Part shown: one piece after another, positions 7,062 through 12,436 of the stretch
Numbering within the stretch: the stretch's first letter is position 1
Layout of the letters: every line of letters starts with the position of its first letter
NCBI GenBank assembly: GCA_944332645.1
Contig: CALVKK010000028.1
Coordinates: 1 to 12,436 of the forward strand
Direction of reading: 5' to 3'
Source of the DNA: an uncultured Bacilli bacterium
GTDB lineage: Bacteria; Bacillota_I; Bacilli_A; RF39; UBA660
DNA: 12,436 bases
Notes under the pieces: generated by a model
What the model was told of the DNA's origin: nothing
Database searches by the model: none
Seen by the model: the letters and a program-made list of their open reading frames with translations, nothing else
Translations under genes and position numbers: made by a program

Positions 7062-7970
7062 TTATCTTATCCTTTCAATTATTCGTAGTTTTGCACTTCG
7101 AGCACGATTGTTATTTTCTAACTCTTCCTTTTTAGGTACAATACTAGCAATTATTTTATACCTTGGTTGATATTCATTGGGAATGATTGGTAAATTTTTT
7201 AAATTTTCATCAACCTTGCTGACTTCTTTAAATATATTTTTGCATATTCTATCTTCAAGAGAATGAAAAGTAATTACACATACTCTACCACCAACGTTAA
7301 TCAGATCCAAAGCTTGCCTTAAACTCTTTTCAAAAACATTTAATTCATCGTTAACTTCAATTCTTAACGCTTGAAAAACCTTTCTTGCTGGATGTTTTTC
7401 ATTTTTATAACTAAATGGGACATTTTGTTTAATTGTTTCTACCAACTCTAAAGTTGTCGTTATTGGTCTATTTTTAATAATACCTTTAGCGATACTAACA
7501 GCATACTTCTCTTCTCCATATTTTTTAAAAATAGCTATTAGCTGTTGTAATGAATAATTGTTTACAATATAATAAGCATCCAAGGTTTGATTTTGATTCA
7601 TCCGCATATCTAATTTTGCATCTTGATGAAAACTAAAACCACGTTCACTATCGTCTAATTGTGGACTGGAAACCCCTAAATCATATAAAATACCATCGAC
7701 ATGATCAATATTTAATTTAGTTAATTCTTTTTCTAAATTAACAAAATTACTATTGATAATTTTAAAATTAGAATTGATTTTTTTTAGTTTGTCGCTAGCT
7801 TTAGTAATAGCAACACTGTCTTGATCAAATGCATATAAATACCCGTTCTTAATTTTTTTTAATATTTCACTACTGTGACCTGCATATCCTAATGTACAAT
7901 CGACAATTATACTATCATCTTTTAAATTTAATCCTTCTATACTTTCTTTTAATAGAACACTTACATGCAT
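7062..7970 (-). CDS. rsmH: 16S rRNA (cytosine-1402-N4)-methyltransferase RsmH (MraW)
   Basis: RsmH uses S-adenosylmethionine to methylate N4 of C1402 in the ribosomal decoding centre. At 302 residues it is the normal length. Visible landmarks: HVSVLLKES near the N-terminus; SAM-binding VDCTLGYAGHS (23-32), where Y-A replaces the G-G seen in many homologues; DLGVSSPQLD (97-106); GFSFHQDAKLDMRM (111-124); HPARKVFQALRIEVNDEL (193-210); ITFHSLEDR (233-241); and C-terminal RARSAKLR (289-296). It begins nine bases after the mraZ stop, with AGGTGA in the gap, and is coupled to ftsL downstream. Confidence 0.97.
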   Translation of the reverse strand: MHVSVLLKESIEGLNLKDDSIIVDCTLGYAGHSSEILKKIKNGYLYAFDQDSVAITKASDKLKKINSNFKIINSNFVNLEKELTKLNIDHVDGILYDLGVSSPQLDDSERGFSFHQDAKLDMRMNQNQTLDAYYIVNNYSLQQLIAIFKKYGEEKYAVSIAKGIIKNRPITTTLELVETIKQNVPFSYKNEKHPARKVFQALRIEVNDELNVFEKSLRQALDLINVGGRVCVITFHSLEDRICKNIFKEVSKVDENLKNLPIIPNEYQPRYKIIASIVPKKEELENNNRARSAKLRIIERIR

Positions 7971-7979
7971 AATTTCACC

Positions 7980-8414
7980 TTAAATATTGATATTAGAAGT
8001 AAATAAACTATCTGCAATATCAGAAATAGAACTTTCATTAGTTGATAAGAACAATTCCCAACGTTCTTTATTCCAAATTTCTAATCGTTCATTAACACCA
8101 ATTATGATGCATTCTTTTTTTAAGTCAGCATATTTAATTAATGGTTGACTAATGTTGAGCCGTCCTTGTTTATCAAACTCGCATACTGTCGCACCAGATA
8201 AAAAGAATCGAAGATAGTTACGAGCATCTTTAGTGTTAGGTAATTCTTTATATTTTTTAGCAATATTTTGCCACTCTTCTTTTGGATAAATAAATAGGCA
8301 CCCATCTAATCCTTTAGTTACAATAAATTGCTCGCCTAATTCATATCTTATTTTTGCCGGAATAATAATTCGCCCTTTATCATCAATCGTATGATGATAT
8401 TCACCCATAAACAT
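7980..8414 (-). CDS. mraZ: Transcriptional regulator MraZ
   Basis: MraZ is a ring-forming DNA-binding protein that regulates its own dcw operon. Two SpoVT-AbrB-like half domains are clear in the 144-residue product: DDKGRIIIPAK (11-21) and the second copy FDKQGRLNISQPL (80-92). The start at ATG 8414 (MFMGEYHH) is chosen because GGGTGAT (8419-8425) precedes it. An in-frame GTG at 8426 would add MGDN but lies inside the MraZ-box array and has no ribosome site. As first gene of mraZ-rsmH-ftsL-ftsI, its promoter carries four phased repeats that look like its own binding sites. Confidence 0.95.
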   Translation of the reverse strand: MFMGEYHHTIDDKGRIIIPAKIRYELGEQFIVTKGLDGCLFIYPKEEWQNIAKKYKELPNTKDARNYLRFFLSGATVCEFDKQGRLNISQPLIKYADLKKECIIIGVNERLEIWNKERWELFLSTNESSISDIADSLFTSNINI

Positions 8415-8420
8415 ATTATC

Positions 8421-8460
8421 ACCCACTTTTAACCACTAAATACCACTACATACCATTATT
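8421..8460 (-). promoter_or_regulatory. MraZ-box array: four direct repeats with a 10-bp period
   Basis: On the minus strand, four units follow one another exactly every 10 bases: TAATGG, TAGTGG, TAGTGG and AAGTGG cores, each followed by a variable tail. TGG-containing repeats at 10-bp spacing upstream of mraZ are the known MraZ binding pattern (TGGGN boxes in E. coli, AAAGTG-type boxes in Mollicutes). The array runs from the -10 region to the mraZ ribosome site, so binding should repress initiation or control it by autoregulation. Confidence 0.8.
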
Positions 8461-8486
8461 TTACTATTACAATGACAATTTGTAAA
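8458..8486 (-). promoter_or_regulatory. SigA-type promoter of the mraZ-rsmH-ftsL-ftsI operon
   Basis: On the minus strand, TTTACA (8481-8486) is followed after 17 bases by TAAAAT (8458-8463). Each hexamer is 5/6 to consensus. The predicted transcription start near 8451 falls within the MraZ-box array. Confidence 0.75.
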
Positions 8487-8531
8487 GAGTTTTTTTATAT
8501 TTTTTACAAGTTTTATAAATGTTATAATAAA

Positions 8532-8549
8532 AAGAGGAATATTCCTCTT
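8532..8549 (-). terminator. Intrinsic terminator after the two micro-genes
   Basis: AAGAGGAAT-ATTCCTCTT is a perfect 18-base palindrome containing G-C pairs, followed on the minus strand by TTTATTAT. It overlaps the stop codon of the 38-codon gene and shields the mraZ promoter from upstream transcription. Confidence 0.8.
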
Positions 8550-8664
8550 AATAAAGACATGCCCCTAAAATGATAGCAAGTAAGATATATAGAACAATTA
8601 TAATTAAATAATTATTACTTGTGTGTTCACATTTGCATGTCGTATTACATGTTTCACAATTCAT
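8548..8664 (-). CDS. 38-residue Cys-rich, single-span membrane miniprotein (YjcZ-like tail)
   Basis: Begins MNCETCNTTCKCEH and continues into a hydrophobic segment (about residues 19-38) ending in ILGACLY. A ribosome site AAAGGAG (8672-8678) precedes the ATG at good spacing, and an intrinsic terminator follows. The hydrophobic end resembles the LxxLLxxxxGAxx tail of YjcZ/SscA-type sporulation miniproteins. The N-terminal tail is unusual: Cys at 3, 6, 10 and 12 plus His14 form a CxxC-x3-CxC cluster that could bind metal or form disulfides. It lies 17 bases after the 28-codon gene and is very likely cotranscribed with it. Function unknown. Confidence 0.75.
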   Translation of the reverse strand: MNCETCNTTCKCEHTSNNYLIIIVLYILLAIILGACLY

Positions 8665-8681
8665 ACTAATACTCCTTTATC

Positions 8682-8768
8682 TTAGATATAAGCTCCAAGT
8701 ATAATTATTAAAAGAATAAAAAGCACTAAAACGATAGCAGCTCCAGATATACCATTGTTACAACACAT
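8682..8768 (-). CDS. 28-residue YjcZ-like membrane miniprotein
   Basis: The peptide is MCCNNGISGA followed by a purely hydrophobic stretch (AIVLVLFILLIIILGAYI). This closely resembles the YjcZ family of Bacillus-type sporulation-associated micro-proteins, whose C-termini read like FALIVVLFILLIIVGA; that comparison is from memory. A perfect AGGAGG (8778-8783) sits nine bases before the ATG, making translation credible despite the length. A SigK/SigE-like promoter lies just upstream. The family function is poorly defined. Coat or mother-cell membrane association is suggested for relatives such as SscA. Confidence 0.82.
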   Translation of the reverse strand: MCCNNGISGAAIVLVLFILLIIILGAYI

Positions 8769-8799
8769 ATAAATCATCCTCCTTTTTGTCTTTTCACAT

Positions 8800-8827
8800 T
8801 ATTGTATGGTATTTTGAAAGTTTTGTG
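8800..8827 (-). promoter_or_regulatory. SigK/SigE-like sporulation promoter for the micro-gene pair
   Basis: On the minus strand, CACA (8824-8827) is followed after 15 bases by CATACAATA (8800-8808). This fits the Bacillus mother-cell SigK consensus (mACm, 15-16 bases, CATAnnnTA) completely. The -10 also fits SigE (CATACAnT). It lies about 32 bases before the 28-codon gene. No good SigA promoter is evident there. Confidence 0.6.
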
Positions 8828-8839
8828 ATAGATAATGGA

Positions 8840-8866
8840 AAAATATTGTTTTTTTTACAATATTTT
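8840..8866. repeat. Inverted repeat between divergent promoters of prsA and the micro-genes
   Basis: AAAATATTGT (8840-8849) and ACAATATTTT (8857-8866) are perfect 10-bp arms around a run of seven T. The element overlaps the proposed -35 and spacer of prsA and lies just upstream of the sporulation-type promoter. It could be an operator for either side or an RNA hairpin. No known repressor site is recognised. Confidence 0.45.
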
Positions 8867-8874
8867 GTTATAAT
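8846..8874 (+). promoter_or_regulatory. Promoter of prsA
   Basis: A consensus TATAAT (8869-8874) lies 35 bases before the prsA start. With 17-base spacing the -35 would be TTGTTT (8846-8851), a weak match (3/6). The transcript would start near 8881, just before the AGGAGAGG ribosome site (8891-8898). Confidence 0.6.
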
Positions 8875-8908
8875 TAAATATATGTTATAAAGGAGAGGAT
8901 TTAGAAAA

Positions 8909-9892
8909 ATGAAAAAAAAGTATTTGATGCTACTTTTATGTCTACCACTTTTGATTACTGGATGTAAAAAAATACCACAATTACAAGATGGTAAACAAGT
9001 TATTGTTGAGGTTAATGGTAAACAGTTTACGGCAGAAGAATTTTTTGATGAGTTGAAAGAAATTAGTGGTACTGGAGTTTTAATTAATTTAGTAAATAAT
9101 TATATCACTGAACAAGAATTATCTGATGAGATGAAAGAAGATGCTAAAGAACAAGCACAATCACATTATGATGCTTTATATGCTTCTTACGGTAGTCAAT
9201 GGAATGATTTTTTAAGATACTATAATTATACTAGTGGTGATGCTTTTCTTGCATATTTACAAGATTCTTATATGCAATCTGCTGCTGTCGAGCAATATGT
9301 TAGAAATGATGTAATTACTGATGAAGAAATTCAAACTTACTATGACGAAAATATTTATGGTGAAATAACTGTTAGACACATTTTAATTAAACCTGATGTC
9401 GATGATGATATGACTGATGAAGAAGTAGAAGAAGCTGAAACAGCTGCTTTAGAAAAAGCCAAAGAGTTAATTACACAAATTCAAAACAGTCAAAATTTAG
9501 AAGAAGATTTTACAAGTTTAGCTAAAGAAAATTCTGATGATATTGGTACTGCTGAACTAGGTGGTTTATTAGAAAACATTACAAATGAAAGTGGTTTAGT
9601 AATTGAATTTTGGGAGGCAGCTAATGACCTCGAAGTTGGTGAATTTACTAAAGAACCAGTTGAAACAGAATTTGGTTATCACATCATATATAAAGTCAGT
9701 CAAAAAGAAAAACCTAGTTTGGATTCGGTTAAAGATAAAGTTTTAGATGGTTTAGTTTCTGAACTATTGAGTGCAACTGATGCAGAATCTATTTACTGGG
9801 CTGGTTTAAGAGAAAAATACAATATGGTTATTTACGATGATATTATCAAAGATTCTTATGATGCTACAATGAAAAGTTTACAAAAAAATTAA
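8909..9892 (+). CDS. prsA: PrsA-like lipoprotein foldase, PpiC-type peptidyl-prolyl isomerase
   Basis: An extracytoplasmic folding factor anchored to the outer face of the membrane that helps secreted proteins, including PBPs, fold. A lipoprotein signal is clear: basic start MKKKYL, hydrophobic core, and lipobox LITGC with lipidated Cys19. The parvulin/PpiC domain spans about 151-265, starting GEITVRHILIK (151-161), with LGGL (217-220) and EFGYHIIYKV (254-263). Helical N- and C-terminal parts flank it as in PrsA/SurA folds. The domain contains an acidic insertion around 163-178 (DVDDDMTDEEVEEAET). At 327 residues it is slightly longer than B. subtilis PrsA. It is the only plus-strand gene here, with its own promoter and terminator. 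Confidence 0.93.
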   Translation: MKKKYLMLLLCLPLLITGCKKIPQLQDGKQVIVEVNGKQFTAEEFFDELKEISGTGVLINLVNNYITEQELSDEMKEDAKEQAQSHYDALYASYGSQWNDFLRYYNYTSGDAFLAYLQDSYMQSAAVEQYVRNDVITDEEIQTYYDENIYGEITVRHILIKPDVDDDMTDEEVEEAETAALEKAKELITQIQNSQNLEEDFTSLAKENSDDIGTAELGGLLENITNESGLVIEFWEAANDLEVGEFTKEPVETEFGYHIIYKVSQKEKPSLDSVKDKVLDGLVSELLSATDAESIYWAGLREKYNMVIYDDIIKDSYDATMKSLQKN

Positions 9893-9915
9893 AGTATTTT
9901 TAAAATACTTTTTTT
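9891..9915 (+). terminator. Intrinsic terminator of prsA
   Basis: AAAGTATTTT and AAAATACTTT are complementary 10-base arms separated by one base, so the real loop is larger. The second arm merges into a run of seven T (9909-9915). It starts within the prsA stop codon. An A/T-rich stem with a strong T-tract is typical for this genome. Confidence 0.8.
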
Positions 9916-10420
9916 GTTTGAAATTTTTTAAAACGACATCAAATAATATATTCATCAATCAACTCGTTTAGTGTTTTATAGTTTATACATTTTCTGACTC
10001 AATTATTTAATGAATTTATTTTTGATTTAAACCTTGTGTTTAATGATATTTTATATGTATTCATAATTATATAAATATAATCTTTCTGTCAATCAAAGTT
10101 ACAAAAAAATGATTATGTATTCTTTGATGAGATATTCTTTCTAATTCTAACATATCAGCTTATCAATGTTCAAATTTATTTCATAAGCTCATTTATAACG
10201 TTTTTAGTCTATTAATTCTTTTAATTAGATATTGTACTCCTAACTATATATTTAAAAAATCAGTATTTTTATATACTGATCATTTTTTATTGTAATTCAT
10301 AATTACTCAGCAGTACATCCGATAGATGTAAAAATTTCATAAAAATTTAAATTGATAACCGAGCGAACATGTAAAATTAAATTTGTAAATCTATTTAAAA
10401 AATCACTGATAATACATTTA
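9916..10420. other. AT-rich gene-poor gap
   Basis: I see no convincing gene in about 505 bases. On the minus strand there is a 28-codon open stretch (10067-10153; begins MLELERISHQRIHN, then HFFVTLID) without a ribosome site. It and a later fragment reading KTLNELIDEYII (about 9944-9979) look protein-like and may be remains of a decayed gene. A TTGACA (10087-10092) with a TATAAT at 15-base spacing (10066-10071) is promoter-like on the minus strand, but it lies within the open stretch and may be chance. A hairpin terminator at 10259-10280 is the only solid element. Confidence 0.5.
10259..10280 (-). terminator. Hairpin terminator downstream of the pilin-like gene
   Basis: ATCAGTAT and ATACTGAT form an 8-bp stem with a 6-base loop. 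On the minus strand it is followed directly by TTTTTT. On the plus strand CATTTTTT follows, so it may work in both directions. It lies about 140 bases after the pilin-like gene stop, giving that mRNA a long 3' UTR. Confidence 0.65.
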
Positions 10421-11074
10421 TTATGCTAATTTTGAAATATAATAACTATAGCCAGCGACTATCACGTCATCAAGTGTAATACCTCCATCAATACAACGAG
10501 AGAAATTGAAATTACAAACAGAGCCATTATTTTCTACCCACTGTTCAACATTATATTCACTATCAATCCATTGTCTAAATGTCATTCCCTCTTCTGCTTG
10601 ATAATTGTATGTATCTAAATTGTATGTCCCTAAACTAAAATTTATTATTTGAGGTTCCTCTGGTTCTGGTTCAACTGGATCAATAATCTCTCCATCAATA
10701 CTAAAACTACCATCTGGTTGTAATGTATAGGTATGTCCGTTACTATTTACTTCTAATTCTGTCACTTTATCATTACTAAAACTTACTTTAAATACACTAG
10801 CATTACCCAAGTTAACCATACTTGCAATTTCTTCTATGGTCACACCATCTGCGCATATATCAACACTGCCATCTAATTCATTTTTCATACTTGATGTTGC
10901 ACAATAATTATTTATACCATTATAAATCATATTTGCTTCCGATAAACCAGCTGATTTCTTAACATCATCAATAACATTTAAAATTATCGGTGTTGCAATT
11001 AAAGCAATAATAGCTAATATAATTATTACTGCTAATAATTCAATTAATGTAAAACCTTTTTTCATAATTAACAT
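10421..11074 (-). CDS. Type IV pilin-like (prepilin) protein with extra C-terminal domain
   Basis: A class III prepilin signal is clear: MKKGFTLIELLAVIIILAIIALIATPIIL, with cleavage expected between Gly and Phe and the conserved Glu five residues after the cut. In the 217-residue numbering, residues 1-33 hold the leader and hydrophobic helix. Residues 34-130 form the pilin-type domain with two Cys (58, 74). An acidic proline-rich linker (PVEPEPEEP, 133-141) leads to a C-terminal part (142-217) containing EEGMTFRQWIDSEYN and a second Cys pair (187, 194). Similar EEGMT-W-type modules occur, as I recall, in surface proteins of uncultured gut Firmicutes; function unknown. Start 11074 is four bases after AAGGAG (11079-11084). 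The ATG at 11065 (MKKGF) is an equally plausible start. No pilus assembly genes are in the window. Confidence 0.85.
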   Translation of the reverse strand: MLIMKKGFTLIELLAVIIILAIIALIATPIILNVIDDVKKSAGLSEANMIYNGINNYCATSSMKNELDGSVDICADGVTIEEIASMVNLGNASVFKVSFSNDKVTELEVNSNGHTYTLQPDGSFSIDGEIIDPVEPEPEEPQIINFSLGTYNLDTYNYQAEEGMTFRQWIDSEYNVEQWVENNGSVCNFNFSRCIDGGITLDDVIVAGYSYYISKLA

Positions 11075-11096
11075 AACACTCCTTATTCTAAGAATA

Positions 11097-11125
11097 ATTT
11101 TATCTTATTAAAATATTTAAGTCGA
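11097..11125 (-). promoter_or_regulatory. Promoter of the pilin-like gene
   Basis: On the minus strand, TCGACT (11120-11125; 4/6 to TTGACA) is followed after 17 bases by TAAAAT (11097-11102; 5/6), ending 22 bases before the start codon at 11074. It lies after the terminator of the M23 gene, so the pilin-like gene appears to be its own unit. Confidence 0.55.
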
Positions 11126-11134
11126 CATCTAAAA

Positions 11135-11157
11135 TAAAAAAAGGTATTTCTACCTTT
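11135..11157 (-). terminator. Intrinsic terminator after the M23 peptidase gene
   Basis: AAAGGTA and TACCTTT form a 7-bp stem with a GAAA tetraloop on the minus strand, followed by TTTTATTTT. The stop codon of the M23 gene overlaps the start of the hairpin. Confidence 0.88.
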
Positions 11158-12352
11158 AAGTTCGATCATTCCAATATATACCTTTACTAGGAAAATCTAT
11201 ATATAATTCTGGGCGAAGAAAACCATCACGTAACCCATTAATACTTTCAGTTCCACCATTTTCTTTATTAAATGGTTTATCAGAAAGTTCTAAATGTAAA
11301 TGAGCACCAGTCGTACAAATATCCCAATATTCTGTTCCTTTATAACCACCCATTATTCCAATTTGTGTATTTTTAGTAACTACTTGACCTACTTCAACTG
11401 TTGCCTCACGCAAATGCCAATAACCACTAGTATAAAATTTACCATTTATATAATGTTGAATATAAACTTTTCTTCCACCACATTGATAAGTTTTTGAGTT
11501 ATCAACATAGACGACAATTCCATTAGCAATCGAATAAATTGGATAATTACGATAATTTGCTCCACTATCAGATATATCTAATCCATGGTGAAAATCTCTA
11601 CTTACACCATCTAAAGGATCAATCCGCCAACCTGAATAGCCAGAAATGTATCCAGTAGGAACTGGTCTCCACATAGTTGTATCAGGTGGTAAAACTTGCG
11701 CACTACATTGTTCAATAGTTTGATCTTCACTACATCCTAAAGACTCATAAAGTTCAATTTCCGATTCCATCATTCTTAATTGTTCTTCGATTGAAATAGA
11801 ATCACCATCTAATTCTGATAATTTATCACCTAATTTAGCTAACTCAATCTCTAGATCTTTACGTTCTTCTCCTAAAGCTTGCTCCTCTTTTTCTAATTCT
11901 TCCGTTTTCCTTTTACTTTCTTCGATATCTTGTTTATACTGCTCCACTAGTTCATCATTATAAGAAGCTAATTGCTCAGAAATAGCTAATCGATAGATAA
12001 AATCAGTAAAATCCTTTGCACCAAAAGCATATTGTAAATACGCATTTTCACCATTTGCGACTTGAAAGAAAACCAAAATATCCTTAATTTCTTCCTCCTT
12101 AGTTAATATATCTTGATTTAATTGTTCGATCGTATTTCTTAATTCATACATATTCTCTTGAATTTCTACAATTCTTGTTCTAATAGCTGCTATTCTTGCC
12201 TCAGTTTCGGCAATCTCTCCCTCTGTTAAATCAATTTGAAATTGATTATCTTCATATTGCTGTTTTAATTCTTCTAATTCCTCACGCATTTCCCTTAAGG
12301 TTTGAGCGTTAACTTCTGGTATATAAAAATTGGCCAATAACAAGCAAATCAT
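11156..12352 (-). CDS. Secreted coiled-coil M23 (LytM) peptidoglycan endopeptidase, PcsB/EnvC-like
   Basis: A zinc metallopeptidase that should cut peptide cross-links, or act in the EnvC/PcsB/CwlO group tied to FtsEX-controlled division. In the 398-residue form, a hydrophobic leader ends near EVNAQ (13-17). A long coiled coil rich in Glu, Leu and Lys follows (about 18-205), interrupted by FFQVANGENAYLQYAFGAKDFTDF (95-118), which resembles the PcsB-family hinge. The M23 domain (about 228-386) has HxxxD as H255/D259, YWHL with H313, and HLH (351-353), so the active site looks intact. A Cys pair (207, 216) lies in the linker. The ATG at 12352 lacks a ribosome site and gives a leader without basic residues. 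GGAGGG at 12382-12387 points to a start near 12373, where the in-frame codon is ATA. Confidence 0.9.
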   Translation of the reverse strand: MICLLLANFYIPEVNAQTLREMREELEELKQQYEDNQFQIDLTEGEIAETEARIAAIRTRIVEIQENMYELRNTIEQLNQDILTKEEEIKDILVFFQVANGENAYLQYAFGAKDFTDFIYRLAISEQLASYNDELVEQYKQDIEESKRKTEELEKEEQALGEERKDLEIELAKLGDKLSELDGDSISIEEQLRMMESEIELYESLGCSEDQTIEQCSAQVLPPDTTMWRPVPTGYISGYSGWRIDPLDGVSRDFHHGLDISDSGANYRNYPIYSIANGIVVYVDNSKTYQCGGRKVYIQHYINGKFYTSGYWHLREATVEVGQVVTKNTQIGIMGGYKGTEYWDICTTGAHLHLELSDKPFNKENGGTESINGLRDGFLRPELYIDFPSKGIYWNDRT

Positions 12353-12381
12353 GAATATTATTTGGCATAATATTTTATTAA

Positions 12382-12387
12382 CCCTCC
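12382..12387 (-). promoter_or_regulatory. Ribosome site of the M23 gene that does not match an in-frame ATG
   Basis: GGAGGG is the only good ribosome site near this gene. Eight bases downstream in the gene's frame is ATA (12373-12371). The nearest ATG at that distance, inside ATTATGCC, is in another frame and leads to a stop after 17 codons. The gene's frame stays open back to a TGA at 12418-12416 without ATG, GTG or TTG upstream of 12352. Confidence 0.55.
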
Positions 12388-12436
12388 GAGTATTCTTCCT
12401 ATTTCTAGTAATAATTCAAATGCTATTTTATACTTT

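Noticed and set aside
10066..10092. TTGACA with TATAAT on the minus strand in the gap, as a promoter for a small RNA
   Set aside because: Spacing is 15 bases rather than 17, the region is about 80% A+T, and no structured transcript or clean terminator is visible downstream. Kept only as a note in the gap entry.
10287..10340. Minus-strand 17-codon peptide starting MKFLHLSD, like the start of SbcD-type nucleases
   Set aside because: The likeness stops after eight residues, there is no ribosome site, and the frame ends at once. A chance match or a tiny remnant.
1..12436. tRNA, rRNA, CRISPR arrays, intact insertion sequences, attachment sites
   Set aside because: No cloverleaf-like segment, no regularly spaced repeats apart from the MraZ boxes, and no complete transposase or integrase frame was seen on either strand.

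Overview
The window is low-GC DNA from a Firmicutes/Bacilli-type bacterium. The evidence is the dcw gene order mraZ-rsmH-ftsL-ftsI, the secE-nusG-rplK order, a ClpC-type unfoldase, a PrsA-type lipoprotein foldase, strong AGGAG-type ribosome sites and TTGACA/TATAAT-type promoters. TGG encodes Trp and TGA is used as a stop (ftsI), so this is the standard bacterial code and not the Mycoplasma code. Two tiny YjcZ-like membrane proteins behind a SigK/SigE-like promoter suggest a spore-forming ancestry. An uncultured gut Bacilli lineage would fit, but that is inference.

Layout. Bases 1-1128, minus strand: secE-nusG-rplK (rplK is cut by the window edge). This operon has a near-consensus promoter and a likely ribosomal protein L1-binding leader before rplK. 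Bases 1129-4593, minus strand: a serine beta-lactamase-fold hydrolase and clpC, each with its own signals. Bases 4594-8486, minus strand: mraZ-rsmH-ftsL-ftsI with tight spacing, driven by a promoter covered by four 10-bp-phased MraZ boxes and closed by an intrinsic terminator right after ftsI. The usual mraY/murD/ftsW/murG genes do not follow. Bases 8532-8827, minus strand: two overlooked micro-genes (28 and 38 codons) with their own terminator. Bases 8842-9915, plus strand: prsA, the only plus-strand gene, divergent from the micro-genes. Bases 9916-10420: a gene-poor AT-rich gap with a hairpin terminator and possible decayed coding scraps. Bases 10421-12436, minus strand: an orphan type IV-pilin-like protein with an extra C-terminal domain, then a secreted coiled-coil M23 (PcsB/EnvC-like) cell wall hydrolase.

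The main theme is the cell envelope: division peptidoglycan synthesis (FtsI, FtsL, RsmH, MraZ), wall cleavage (M23 enzyme), export (SecE), extracytoplasmic folding (PrsA) and surface display (pilin-like protein). NusG/L11 and ClpC supply expression and protein quality control. At least five genes end inside a terminator hairpin that overlaps their own stop codon, a compact arrangement repeated across the window.
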